A stretch of DNA of 64,000 nt from Craspedostauros australis (GCA_026770025.1 JAMXDE010000033.1:434001-498000), one strand, 5' to 3'. Positions 19,293 through 30,416 are shown, numbered from the stretch's first letter. Notes: a model not told the origin generated them from the letters alone. Program-made: numbers and translations.

Positions 19293-20726
19293 ATGTCGAA
19301 ACGCCCTCGTGTCAACTCCATCTCCAGCTCGTCAGAGCCTGGCTTTCAATATGACGAACGCACTATCGAAGAACGCACTATCGGAGAACGCACTATCGAT
19401 CAGGGCGTGGAGGTTGTGCACGTCAACAAGCGAGCAAAGAGGACAGATTGCAGTGATGACAACAACGACAAGGACAAGGACTGCGACAACGACAGCGACA
19501 ACAACCATGAGAAAGACGTGATCGTTGTCAAGTTCCATCAGTTCTCAAACATCGATTTCAAGGCAAAACAACGCACATACATATCCTCTCCTGCCTTCGA
19601 GTGTGGTGGTGTGCGATGGAACTTGAAGCTCACGTTCTCAATAGACAGCACACTGTCAGGAGAAGGGCCCGACTCATCCCAAACCTACCATCTTGGAGTG
19701 TACCTTTTCCTTGACGACGCGCCATGGCTATTGGGAGAAGAGTATGCTGTCATCAGTACAATATCGATCCCCAAGCTTGCCATCTCTGATCGCGGGGAAG
19801 AGCCAGACTTGTATCGTGTGGATACCAATGGTGCATGGGGCAGCGACGATTGCACGACCGTGAACAAAGTGCTCAATGATGGGCTCGATGACGACACCCT
19901 CTCTGTCCACGTCAAGTTCCATCACCTTCAACACATCCACAATCGCTGGACACCATCCCTCGCCTTCAATAGGGACAGGCTCAAGATGCTTCGGACCGAG
20001 ACGCATGCCAACATCACCTTCGTGGTCGGCACCAGCGATCAACAGCAACGCATCAAGGCCAACACCATGTTCATACTGGTGGGAAATCCAGCCATGCGAT
20101 TGCTCATGGCTGGAGCCACACCCGTGGAAACGACGTCTGCACCTACGACAGCTGTTGGTGGCAGCATTGGCGACGAAAAGTGCATCTCGCTGCCAGAAAC
20201 CAATCCACGCCACTTTCGATCCATGCCCCAATTCATCTATGCGGATGACATATCCTTCATCACGGATGATACCACACAAGCCGAGCTGCGAGATCTGTTG
20301 CTTGTCGCCCATCTCTTCGGTTGTTGGAAGCTCAAGATCGTGGTGGAGACGAGACTCGCAGCGAAGCATCTGGATGTGGCTTCATGTGTCGATCTGCTGG
20401 TGTTCGCAGATGCGCACAGGTGCTGTGTGTTGGAGGAAGAGTGTGTCAAGGTGGTCCTCAAGAACTTGACTGAGGTGTTCCAGCGTGGCCATCACATCCA
20501 GCTGGCCAGATTGGGTGAGTTGATGAAGAAGATAGCTGAGAGTCCCGGCCACAAGTGCAGCAGCGGAGACAACAGGTTCGATGGAATGCGAATCGATGAG
20601 CTGTACAGGTGGTTGGATGAGAGAGAGGATGTGGTGTTGGAGGGGGATATGGGTGGAGGATGTCTGTTGGAGAGGGTTCGATCACTGGAGAGCAAGGGTC
20701 AGAGTGCGAATGGGGGAGCCAATTGA
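19293..20726 (+). CDS. MATH-BTB protein, copy 2
   Basis: 477 residues, start ATG at 19293. It has the same order as the first copy: a MATH-like domain (SPAFECGGVRWNLKLTF; YHLGVYLFLDDAPWLLGEEY), BTB/POZ (ANITFVVGTSDQQQRIKANT; HFRSMPQFIYADD) and the closing helices ending MRIDELYRWLDERED. The N-terminus differs: it holds a 15-base unit repeated in tandem (ACTATCGRAGAACGC, 19361-19400), giving the peptide repeat TIEER/TIGER. An extra Thr/Ala-rich segment lies inside the BTB domain. As for copy 1, a Cullin-3 adaptor role is the family expectation. The two copies share long identical stretches but have drifted, so the duplication is not very recent. Confidence 0.82.
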   Translation: MSKRPRVNSISSSSEPGFQYDERTIEERTIGERTIDQGVEVVHVNKRAKRTDCSDDNNDKDKDCDNDSDNNHEKDVIVVKFHQFSNIDFKAKQRTYISSPAFECGGVRWNLKLTFSIDSTLSGEGPDSSQTYHLGVYLFLDDAPWLLGEEYAVISTISIPKLAISDRGEEPDLYRVDTNGAWGSDDCTTVNKVLNDGLDDDTLSVHVKFHHLQHIHNRWTPSLAFNRDRLKMLRTETHANITFVVGTSDQQQRIKANTMFILVGNPAMRLLMAGATPVETTSAPTTAVGGSIGDEKCISLPETNPRHFRSMPQFIYADDISFITDDTTQAELRDLLLVAHLFGCWKLKIVVETRLAAKHLDVASCVDLLVFADAHRCCVLEEECVKVVLKNLTEVFQRGHHIQLARLGELMKKIAESPGHKCSSGDNRFDGMRIDELYRWLDEREDVVLEGDMGGGCLLERVRSLESKGQSANGGAN

Positions 20727-21050
20727 TTGGATGTGCCAAGAATGAGATGGGGATGTAGAGGAGAGTGAGGAGCAGAGCGAAGTAGGCGATGAAGTGGGCG
20801 ATGGGGTAAGAGTGCGCACTTCACACACTGCAGATACACAGGCATTGATAAGCGTGAGTACTGTGTGTTGGGATGTATCATACCTGTAGAGCATACTGGG
20901 TTATTCTCTTGTTGTCTGTTCGTTCCAAGACGAGGCGAGGACATGCATCGCCCAGTGGTTCCGCCAGAGGCTTGCTCGCGCCTGAAGACGTCGTCGTTGT
21001 GGAGCACAGGAGATGGTCCAGATCTTTACTCCTGCAGGCATGACCCCCAA
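20705..21050 (+). repeat. Duplicated 3' flank, copy 2
   Basis: Counterpart of 18360-18690, offset by about 2.35-2.38 kb. Similarity fades after about 21060. Confidence 0.7.
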
Positions 21051-21572
21051 CAGCAACCATCATGGCCGACTCACGCTCGCACAGATCTGATACGACTAGA
21101 TGTACTATTATATTACATAGCAAAAGACATTATTCGATCATAGGTATTGTATAATACAACTATGGTGGTGCAAAAGGGCAGATCGTACGGCATGGTGGAG
21201 TGCATGAATGCAGATGAGCATGAGCAGAAGCCTCCGACCGCGACCTCTTTTCGTGTGCTCGGTACTGCGCAGAATTTGTGAGCGCGATGCGTGAGTCATG
21301 GATAAAGTGGTCGTCCACACCGTTATCGACTACAACGACTACAACGGCAACGAGGAATCGCGGATGGAATTTCTGCGGGTCTTTTGTTCTTTGTGCTCAA
21401 CGAGGTATCAACACAGAACAGTACTGACATCGATAGCAACAACGGAAGAGATGGTGGTTCTTTGGGGGATGGCACAGCACAACGCAGCATCAAGAAGAAG
21501 TTCCATGACCAACAGACACACTACCCCTCTGGGCGAGTAGACGGCAGAAGACAACGGAGACAAGGATTCACC

Positions 21573-22204
21573 ATGGGCACAAGAACGGACTACTTGCAGA
21601 TCGATGACGGCGTGAAGCTGTGCGTGGAGCACGCTGTGCCTCTCCTTCAAGATGTGGACCACCAAGACATCGAGGATGCGGTGAAGGGTGATGATAAAGT
21701 GATCGATTACGAAGATGATGGAAGCAGTATCAACGATGATGGTGTTGATGTCGAAGAAGATGAGAACGATGAGCTCAACGCCGAGGAGCTTCGGGTGAGT
21801 TTTGGATGCGCGCGGTAGAATACGTGTGTAGAGTGGCTCGTATGGTATCCCTACAGATTAGTATTATAGTCGTAGGACCTGAGTACCTATGGAGCCTCTC
21901 CAGAGAGTCTGGTGTCTGGTTCTCGCTTGTTTTGCTTGTGCACGCTTTCGCACTCACTCACACACGTTTCATCCTTCATTCTTCCTTTCTCTATTCCCAT
22001 TCTACGATCATTCCGTGTTGATTCCATGATGAATCCTATCGTATCGCGTTGTAGCTCGCCAAGATCGCTCTCGTCGTTTGGACGTTGGCGTGTGCCATCA
22101 TTTTGGCGCTGGCATCGGCAGCTACCTGCACCGATTTGGAAGACGACCCAGAGCGCGCCTTTGACAATATCGGAGATTGGTTCCTGAGCCTATTCTCTGA
22201 CTGA
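21573..22204 (+). CDS. Small single-pass membrane protein, two exons
   Basis: Exons 21573-21794 and 22055-22204 join in phase 0 (donor CTTCGG|GTGAGT, acceptor TTGTAG|CTCGCC) to give 123 residues. The ATG at 21573 lies in CACCATGGG; the frame is open upstream, so an earlier start or exon is possible. The first exon encodes an acidic segment rich in Asp/Glu (DYEDDGSSINDDGVDVEEDE). The second encodes one hydrophobic helix (LAKIALVVWTLACAIILALA) and a short tail ending WFLSLFSD. No family recognised. It looks like a tail-anchored protein with the acidic part in the cytosol. Confidence 0.5.
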
Positions 22205-22821
22205 AATTTCTGCGACGCTCCGGTTGCGGTTTTCGTACGCCCAAGGTCTACGATCACGCGATGCCAGGAGAGGATCGGGGTGGAGCGGCTGCTTCTTCGG
22301 CGCTCCCATGAACGTTGGCGACACTCCGATCGCATCGCATCTCCTAGCATAGCATTGCAACATCTGCAAGTAGACAGAAGAGTGACGGCACGCAACGGAT
22401 GGCGCCAACACCGCCTTCTTTTCTCATGGTTTTGCCTCCATTGCAACATTTCGATCCCTACCACAAGTGGACTCCGAGGACTCGGACGGATAGAGATCAA
22501 TAACTTTATATCTACACTATCTCTCTCTCTTTCTGTCTCTAGAACTCAGAGCTGTCTTCAGCAGGCAGCGCTGCAGCGTTATCAAGGCCAGACAGGAATT
22601 CTGGCTGTCATGATGTGGTCCGTTTCTGGTTCGAATCGGAGAATGGATGATCGTCAGAGTGGTGGCTTTCAGAACCATTCTTTCGCCATACCCTTGTGTG
22701 CCTGGCATCGTGGCATACTCCTCGTCTCCGTGCGCATCCATTCTGCTTCATCTTGTCTCAACGTCCACGTGTTGCCACCATATGTTACTCCAACGCTCTA
22801 AGATACGAGATCGAGACGTCC
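22205..22821. other. Intergenic between convergent genes
   Basis: No gene seen. A TCTCTCTCTCTTTCTGTCTCT tract is at 22519-22540, and a GGTTCGAATC decamer at about 22630 was examined as a tRNA T-loop and rejected. Confidence 0.45.
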
Positions 22822-24426
22822 TCATGGATTCCAACTATAAATCGGTTCCTGATACGAACGCTCGCGCTTCTGAAACAACGTGAACGAATTCTGAAACCGT
22901 TTGTGTGGTTCCAAGAAGCTGAGCTGATGCAGCTGCGATTGCACAGGCGTGGTGTTGCGGATTGTGGTCTCGACCACTTCGATGCGTCCAACGTGGTCTT
23001 CCAAGTGCGCCTCCATGGCCTCCGCCCATGCCAAGGCATCGTCCAACGATTCGACGCGGACGGGTATCACCAACTTGGATATGCCGTATCCGATTGGTTC
23101 CGTGCGGTACCACGATGCCGGAGTTTGGGGAGTTGATGTGACCACCGGCGCATCGCTGCTACCAACAGTGGAAGTATGGTTGTCGTCGTCGCTAAATACC
23201 ATGACGATATCCTTGGTTGCTTCCAGCTGCGACTGTTGTTCGCGGATGGATGCAGCAAGCTGCGACAGATTGACCGCGTCATCCACGGGTTTGACCTCCA
23301 GCTGCACCTTGACCATGCGATCTAGCTCGGCCTGCCGCTCCAACTTGGCCTGATGATTGGTGTAAAGCGCCTTGTGCCAAGACCGCGTGACGGTGTTCGT
23401 CAAGGTCGAATGCACACCGATGTAGCCGCCGTTGGTGAGATGCTTTTGCCAGTACGTCTCGAAGAGCTGCGCGAAGAGCTTGTCGGTGGTGATTCCGTCG
23501 AGCCAGATGAAATCGAATTGATCCGGGCCGGACGCAGCATCCGCGTCCCAATCGTGCTCGAAGCAATCGGCCACGACGACCTGCAGGTGCGCATCGATGC
23601 CCAGCTGCTTGGCGATGCTCATGACGAGATGCGCCGTCGTGGATTCGTGCTCCATGTTGTCCATGATGACGACCTTGGGAATGTAGGGCGGGGCGAGCGG
23701 CACGGCTTTGTCGTTGATGTTGAATGTGAAGTCCTTGCACTGATCCAGGAACATGTCCTGAATGAGCTGGTAGTCCTCGTCGTCCGGTTGCTGTTCATCG
23801 TGGGACTGCAGGTAGGACTTGGACGCATTGACCCGCTCCTGCACCCTCCTGAGCTCCTGCGCGTTGTCGTGCAATGCCTGCAACAGGAAGATGGAGGTGT
23901 AGCCAGCGCCGACCTCGAGGACCTTGTGGGGTTTGACAAAGCGCGCTATCGAATACAGGATGGGGCCCATATTTTCGCATCCCATGTGCAGATCGTACAG
24001 CGGCTCGATCGCCTTGACGAAATTGTCCGAGTAGATGGCCCCTGAGGTCGAGAATGGAGACGGCCGCGGTTGTTCTGTTTGCGTTTGCGTTTGCAGTTGT
24101 TCTCGCACTGTCTCTTGTTCTTGCAGGTCGGCTTGGATGTCCGTCTGCGACGATTTGTCGACGATCTTTGGTGACTGCTCTGCTTCTGCATTCTTCGATC
24201 TTTTGGATGGCGGCAGCGATCTGGCCCACTTTGGTCTGGTCTTTGTCTCAGCCATTGCAGGTGCTGATGATGACGTTACGGCCATCGTTGTGATCGCAGT
24301 CAGGGCCACGATGACCGCAGACGAAGCAATCAGCCATGGCAACGTGACCGTGACCTCAGTTCCAGAAGCCCCGAGTGCCGCCGCTGCAGCCACGGCTGCT
24401 GATGACGATGCTGGTCGGCTCGTCAT
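22822..24426 (-). CDS. Membrane-anchored class I methyltransferase-like protein
   Basis: 534 residues, ATG at 24426. One hydrophobic helix near the N-terminus (about 27-50, LPWLIASSAVIVALTAITTM) suggests a membrane anchor. A Rossmann-type SAM-binding motif I is at 169-181 (VLEVGAGYTSIFL), after a helix that faces a tyrosine/histidine-rich entrance (EPLYDLHMGCENMG). A second motif, FDFIWLDG (about 305), matches the acidic strand-4/loop of O-methyltransferase-like folds such as Methyltransf_24. A region of low complexity precedes the domain (LQTQTQTEQ). Substrate unknown. The C-terminal 130 residues (VIPVRVESLDDALAWAEAMEAHLEDH) form an extra domain that I do not recognise. Fold call reasonable, activity inferred. 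Confidence 0.65.
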   Translation of the reverse strand: MTSRPASSSAAVAAAAALGASGTEVTVTLPWLIASSAVIVALTAITTMAVTSSSAPAMAETKTRPKWARSLPPSKRSKNAEAEQSPKIVDKSSQTDIQADLQEQETVREQLQTQTQTEQPRPSPFSTSGAIYSDNFVKAIEPLYDLHMGCENMGPILYSIARFVKPHKVLEVGAGYTSIFLLQALHDNAQELRRVQERVNASKSYLQSHDEQQPDDEDYQLIQDMFLDQCKDFTFNINDKAVPLAPPYIPKVVIMDNMEHESTTAHLVMSIAKQLGIDAHLQVVVADCFEHDWDADAASGPDQFDFIWLDGITTDKLFAQLFETYWQKHLTNGGYIGVHSTLTNTVTRSWHKALYTNHQAKLERQAELDRMVKVQLEVKPVDDAVNLSQLAASIREQQSQLEATKDIVMVFSDDDNHTSTVGSSDAPVVTSTPQTPASWYRTEPIGYGISKLVIPVRVESLDDALAWAEAMEAHLEDHVGRIEVVETTIRNTTPVQSQLHQLSFLEPHKRFQNSFTLFQKRERSYQEPIYSWNP

Positions 24427-25083
24427 TGCTCTTCTCTGCGCTACGCTTCTTTATGCTTTGAGCTCAACTCTGTTGCTGGACATCTCTTGGTGCCAACGTG
24501 GTTGTGTCAATGTGGATGCACGAGTATGGCTCTCTATAGTAGCTCGTGCGCGTATTGCGGAACCACCAAGGCCCTGTTTGATGATGGCTGTTGTTTGTGT
24601 GATGACGCAAACCCTTCCCCTCTCCCATCATTGTGGGTCTCTGACTTGTTGATGATGGTCGCACGAGTGCTATTGCGTCATTTTGCATTACTTGCGTTTC
24701 AGAACCGAAGTGGCTCGAACACGTGAAAGATACTATTTTGTAGGTTTGTCTGTGTGATGGAGTGTGCGATGCCCCTCACAGACTAAAATATACTTGATGT
24801 GGGATGGCTCTCTCCTTTCGTGGAGAGGGATCACCAAATGGCTACAACTACAGTAGAGCAATCTACTCTAGTTTGTACAAAATATCGACACATGGCGTTG
24901 CCTTGTTGGCTGCACAGTATTCGTATGCACTGTACGAATAGTTGCAAGCAGCGCTGTATCTTGCTCAGCAATTGCTTTGGACATGACCGATCCATCGACT
25001 GCGCTGTCTTCACCTATCATGCTCCGTTCGCTCCATGTTTCCCCTTCATTTATTCCTCCATCGCCCTTGTTTCCATCGATCAA
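24427..25083. other. Intergenic between two minus-strand genes
   Basis: No gene. A perfect 6-bp stem with 4-base loop, AGTAGA-GCAA-TCTACT, is at 24852-24867, about 220 bases 3' of the next minus-strand gene. Confidence 0.5.
24852..24867 (-). other. Small hairpin AGTAGA/TCTACT
   Basis: This is one of several short inverted repeats built on AGAGTA/TACTCT or AGTAG/CTACT that lie in intergenic DNA near gene ends in this window. Possible RNA 3'-end or protein-binding site; function not shown. Confidence 0.35.
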
Positions 25084-25803
25084 TCAATCTGTTCGCAGGC
25101 GGAACAGACCTTCCATGATCGAGAACATCGAATGCGTGGCACACGTCAGGGCGATCATGGAGAATTCGTAGTTGAACAGATACCCGACCACCCAGATAGA
25201 TTGTGGCAGATCGCTCAGTAGATCATCCAACACGTCCGTGTTCATGCTGGAGCTCCATCGAATGGAGGCGAACGAAACGGTGGATGCCAACGACGACGAT
25301 GAATCATCTTTGGAACGAGAGTTCAGCAGCCGTCGGTGCCCCGCAGCCAGATGCTTGGTGGATAGGACGGGGATGGAATGGCTGGTCTGCAGCATCCACT
25401 GGCAGTACGTGAAGTACAGGTCGATCAAGATTATGATGGCGCCCGTGAAGAGGAACAGCGTGCGGTTCATGGATCGTTCTGGATTGCGCAGGAGCTTGCA
25501 GAAGACCCCCGTGAAGGACAGGCAGTTGATCACCTCGGGACGAATGGCCTTGATGCGTTGGCTCAGCAGCACGCGCTTGTTCTGTGGGTGGTTCGACGCT
25601 GCGAACATGGGCTTGGCTGCCTCCTCATTCTGGCCGTCAGCATCAGCCTCATCGCACGTTGAATCGATGGAGAACGATGATCCACTCTTTTCATCCTTCG
25701 CGTCTGCTGCTGCTGTGCCTGCGATTGCTGTGGCTGTCCCACCTTCCATCAGAATGAGGCTCTCACGCTCCTCGTGGTTGCTGTTGCTTGCGCCGGATCT
25801 CAT
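25084..25803 (-). CDS. Integral membrane protein, family not recognised
   Basis: 239 residues from the ATG at 25803, single exon. The N-terminal 75 residues are polar. Two clear hydrophobic helices follow: FLFTGAIIILIDLYFTYCQWML and the near-C-terminal SIWVVGYLFNYEFSMIALTCA. Shorter hydrophobic stretches flank them (VINCLSFTGVFCKLL). The loop between them is Ser/Arg-rich. The Tyr/Phe/Trp-rich helices resemble a small four-helix membrane protein, but I cannot name a family. The end is CRLRTD-like, LFRLRTD, with no retrieval signal. Confidence 0.6.
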   Translation of the reverse strand: MRSGASNSNHEERESLILMEGGTATAIAGTAAADAKDEKSGSSFSIDSTCDEADADGQNEEAAKPMFAASNHPQNKRVLLSQRIKAIRPEVINCLSFTGVFCKLLRNPERSMNRTLFLFTGAIIILIDLYFTYCQWMLQTSHSIPVLSTKHLAAGHRRLLNSRSKDDSSSSLASTVSFASIRWSSSMNTDVLDDLLSDLPQSIWVVGYLFNYEFSMIALTCATHSMFSIMEGLFRLRTD

Positions 25804-26040
25804 GATGGGAGACTATGTGCATTGGATAGTCGTATAAGTAGTATACGCACGAGCGCGTTATTGCTATTGTACGATCTACTACACGCGTGTGTGCTCTGTC
25901 AAGCCTGTGGTCTTTGTGGAACCAACATCGTCGCCATCGTCGGTGCTCTTGTGTTGCTGTTGCTGTTGCTGTTGCTGTTGTTTCTGAGGGTGATGTGTTG
26001 TGTTGTGTTGTTGCCTGTTTGGTATCTTTTGGACAAAGGC

Positions 26041-28927
26041 CTAATTCTGTACTGTGGCTAGTAGATCATGACATGTTTTGTTCTCATTCGTGGCTAGTAG
26101 ATTGACGAGTGGATGCAGCATGGGTAACAAGGTATCCTGGAACATGGGCGTGAGTGCAGAGTAGGGCGAGTCGAGCACCAAGAGGGAGGAGAGAGACGGC
26201 AGCAAAACACAAACCGTGGTCAATGGCACAAGGATGAAGAGCGAGAGAGGTTGGTCTTGGATGAGCGGCCGATGACGTTTTGATGGGTAGAAACGGATGA
26301 ACACCAGGAAGAGTATGGTACATTCTCTGATGAGGGGAGATGACGGGAGCTATTTGCGGCTCCGGACCAGTTCCTCGGCAACAGATGGACGTGTACGTGC
26401 GTGGCGCGTCGACTGGTCTTGGGGGAAGAGTCCGCATCGAGGAGTCGCAAGAGACCAGCAATGGTAGAAGCAGCTGCTCCCTGGTATTGATGTGGAAGAA
26501 GTTGGACCGTATTTCACCTCGCGCGGCACAACCACGCCGAATGGAAACAGGGCTGATTATCGAAAAACCTTGCGATTTGGATGTTCTCGACCGGAACGCG
26601 AGCACGCGTCGGTGAATGCGGCGAGGGATGCCGATGCCGACGTCGTTTTCTATCATTGTAGCTTGTGCGTTCTGCAGGTTGATGTGATGGACGCTGTCCC
26701 ATGCGAGCGACGACCTGCGAGAATGCGTGTTCCTGTTGACTGGTCCGCTCAGCCTCGGGATCGGTGGTTGTGCGAATCGTGCCGAAGCGCGGATCCGCCT
26801 CTGATTCTTCTCAAGTGGGAGAGAGTGCACGGCAGAGTAGGAGTATCACATGTACTCCAATTGTACTTCTTCGTGGATGTCACAACCAGCACAGTCGCTG
26901 CCAACAGATGAATTCGTCGCATCTCACGGAAGAAGCAGCCAATCATCAATACGTCAAGAGGAACGATCTGAAGGAGTGAGGAAGCGTGGGAGGAATCGAC
27001 TGTTCTCGCTGATTCACAAAGCAACGTATCATGGAGTTTGCGGTACGGATACCCCCACAAATCCAGGCTTGTGTTCAGACCTGCCCTCACTTCTTCTCTG
27101 TGCTGCAAAGAAAGTGTTGGCCATGCGAGTGGCCGCACAGGGTATTCGTTCTACGACTATGAGTGGGGATGTTGTTGCAGGCAATGATGCCGACAAGGCT
27201 GATGCCAAACGCGCGCTTTGTGGGAGATGGCGTCGGTCTGTGACACGAGAGAAGTGCGATGTCCTCTTCGCTGCCTGTGCCGGAATGAGATCTGTCACAG
27301 CGCGGGGCGCCAACAACCAAGGTTAGGTTTGAACTGGAGATGGTACGGTTGGGGTGACGCAAATGCACAACCACGTTGAGTGGCTTCTCGTACGAGGTGT
27401 TCGATGGAACAAGAGAGACAACGATTATTGGGTCTTGGGACATCGTGCGTCTTGGAGCCAATTCAACATCTATGGTTTGTGCGTGTCTGATGCAGGATAA
27501 CAGCCGGTTCTCCATCAAGGCTCCTGACCATCCAACTGTACTGTGTAAAAAGGTGGGGCTCTGTTTCTGCTCTTCTGTGGCAATAGTTCGTGTTCTGTAT
27601 TTGTCCGCAGATGAGAATGGTCGAAACGAGTGAACCGTGCACACCTAGGAGCAACATGATCGTCATTTGTGTCGTGCGACACGATAGGAATGACCGAATT
27701 GAGAAGGCTGGGTGGTTCTTCTGACACCGTTCTCTCTCCATAGTACTTCGCATTCTGAGACCACCCTGCGATCCCGCAGAGCACGCAGCGCGGTGTGGTA
27801 GCAGATGAGCAATGGTTGTGCGTGTTTGATGGACGGACGAGAGCACGCTGGGGTCGCCGTCAGTGGCATCGCTACTGCTGAGACTCCGGCAGGAGCAACT
27901 CCGCCCATCTCCGCCAGAACGACACTTCGTTCCTCGTTGCCAATGGACCCTTTTACTGAATACAGTGCCATACGGGAGAGCAGAATCTTGTCCTGTGCCC
28001 TCCTCTTCTCTCATCTATACTGTCCCAAACACACGCACAGACGTCGACAGGACGCCAAAACGACTGCGCACGGAAGTATGATCACAGTGGTATTCGTATC
28101 GCAGCGCTCATTACGGATGTTTCTGTCGGTTTTTGTCGTTTCGTCACAAAGTGGTAACACTCGCAAGGCAATCTTGCATCGCCGTCCTTCTCATCACCTC
28201 GTTCCTCAGTTGTGACACCCTTCTGCGATTCGCGAGATGATGTGCTCTCCATTGTCCACATCGCTCACATACCAGCGTGCAAACCTCGAATTCTGCCCAT
28301 TCTGCTCCGCCAACACTCCTTCGGCTGTTGTCGCCACGATCCATCCATCCAACTCATCGTGGAGGCAATAGCTTGTGTGCTCGTACAACCCACTCGTGCT
28401 GTTGCTCAGGCTCACGAGAGTAGATTGATGTTGTCGTTGATGTCGACGTGGATGTTGCATTACTCGTCTGATGCCGCACTCTTCCTCTCCAGCTCACACA
28501 TAGCCTGAATGTGGAGTCACAAACAAGCGCGCACGGACGCACCAGCGAACGCAATCGTGGCCACGGAATGTGCTGCCACCAAGCGAAGAGAAGTGATCGG
28601 AGTCAAAAACACTTGCGTGTTGACGAAATGAGGTCACACAAGCTTCGCCCGATTTGGCGTGTTGAAGATCACGATTGCGAGCCACATCATCGGTACAAGA
28701 ACTGTCAACGGTACTGGATCATACCTAACAACTATGGAAATGCCCATCATAATAACGTCTATTAACGTCCAATGTGAAACATTATTGCCCTTGATGTCAC
28801 AAACATCAAACGAACCGAGAATCGCCTGAGCGGGAAGCAGGATGCCCACAAAGAACAAATACAGTCCGTCCAAATGCAAACCGATGGCGGCAAAACAGAA
28901 CATGCCTGCGCATGTGGAGAAACGCAT
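26041..28927 (-). CDS. Probable multi-exon polytopic membrane protein, splicing unresolved
   Basis: Several minus-strand frames in this interval look coding. Exon-like block 28634-28927 starts MRFSTCAGMF and holds hydrophobic segments (GLYLFFVGILLPAQAILGSF; TVLVPMMWLAIVIF). A block at about 28206-28430 reads TSYCLHDELDGWIVATTAEG. A block near 27.56-27.68 kb reads MTIMLLLGVHGSLVSTILIC, and one near 26.9 kb reads IVPLDVLMIGCFFREM. The last block, 26041 to about 26326, begins after a CCCCTCATCAG acceptor and reads TILFLVFIRFY and then LSLFILVPLTTVCVLLPSL, ending at a stop. Together these could form a seven-helix-type protein. No single splice path could be proved and no family motif was seen. 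Some blocks may be chance frames. Confidence 0.33.
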
Positions 28928-29680
28928 GTGGAACCTGTCATGACCGAACGGGTCTCAAGAGAAGAGTCTGAGACGACGAGGGCGCACGATCAAAGCCACG
29001 ACACGAATGGGAAGACGCGACGAAAAAAGACGAAGTTGGGCACTTTGCTGTTTGGCCTCGTGTCCTCGTGCGCTTTTGTTGGTCTTGCAATGCGCGTCGA
29101 CAATGGCATGACAGAGGACGGGTGATAACCTGACCACATGCATCATTTCTCTTCGCCCTTACTGGTCTTGTTCCCATCACTGCCTCGGCATTCACCCGTC
29201 ATTCACCCGTGCCATCCCCTCGACGTCACGGCCTTCTTGAGGCTCGGAGATTTGTTGACACCGCACAGGTGGAACCATTCGGCTGTGATCGCAATTGCGA
29301 TCGACCACTCCCACTTGTGGCATGGCATGGCGCGCTGTGGCACAAGCGTCTCCCTCCTTCCTTCCGTCCCTTGTCGATGTTGTGCGCGTGCATGTTTCTG
29401 TCGCGCTCTGACCTGCTTCCTGAGCGTCCGTGTTTCACACTCTTCATGGAACAGAATGCTCTTCCGTGCGAGCCGTGCTCTGATGCAAACAACATTCAAC
29501 ATTCAACATTCAACGAACTGCAATCAGCAACCGGCAAAGCAATAAAACCAACCGAGGACACGCACACAGGAAGAGGAAGCGGCGAACAGCTTCCAGCTGT
29601 CCCAGTGTGTTTCAGTGTCACCCCTAAGGAAGGTATGCGCTCCATCCTCCTGCTCTGCACACACTCTTCGTATTGCCAAC

Positions 29681-29752
29681 ACTTCACAACACTTCACAAC
29701 ACTTCACAATACTTCACAATACTTCACAAGTCATCACAAGTCATCACATCTC
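29681..29752 (+). repeat. (ACTTCACAAY)n decamer repeat
   Basis: Five tandem copies of ACTTCACAAC/T, then two of a variant TCATCACAAG. Confidence 0.9.
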
Positions 29753-30109
29753 AACTCGAGTGCCATACCCCTTGTTGGTACTGTACGCGATTGGTATTCC
29801 GAATCGATCATAGAGTAGTCAAAGTTCTATTCGTGCGGAGTAGCAATTGCGCCAGACAGTATCGCACACCCGCGAAGCCTCCAACATTCGCAAAGACATC
29901 AATCAGCAGGCAACAGAAGCAGGCGACACGGAAGGTTGCGGTTCGCGCTTGATCGCTCTGTTGTCAACGCTGCTACCGGGCCTTCATTTTCGTGAAGGAG
30001 CGCAAGGCCTCACACACTTTCACGAGTACTCGTAGTCGTGCGAGTATAATCTGCACTGCTCACCACATCCATTCTGTGTCATCAAAGAAGCACAACAGTC
30101 GCAAGCACA

Positions 30110-30173
30110 CAACTCAACACAACACAACACAACACAACACAACACAACACAACACAACACAACACAACACAAC
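30110..30173 (+). repeat. (ACAAC)n pentamer repeat
   Basis: About twelve perfect ACAAC units, in the upstream region of the ZZ-finger gene. Shorter relatives of the same unit occur at about 1720-1738 and 50370-50390. Confidence 0.95.
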
Positions 30174-30289
30174 ATCCAGACACTCGACACTCATCGTTGC
30201 GGGGAAGGAACCGCAACGGAACACATCAACGCAAAGACAAGGCAACACCACACCAGTTGAGGCAGAACGGGGCACTACCGTACCATAAG

Positions 30290-30366
30290 GACCATACCCA
30301 ACATATCGATCATATCGACCATACCTACCATATCGACCATACCTACCATTCCTACCATACCTACCA
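30290..30366 (+). repeat. Degenerate (ACCATA/TCG)n repeat
   Basis: Units such as ACCATACCTACC and CATATCGACC alternate for about 75 bases. Confidence 0.8.
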
Positions 30367-30416
30367 GACGAGTACAAGTCCTCCGCACACGACAGATCCT
30401 CTTTCTCATCAAGCAT

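Noticed and set aside
22620-22700. GGTTCGAATC at about 22630 as a tRNA T-loop
   Set aside because: The five bases on each side do not pair as a T-stem and no acceptor stem or anticodon arm fits around it.
29681-30173. CRISPR-like array
   Set aside because: These are uninterrupted short tandem repeats with no spacers, in a eukaryotic genome.
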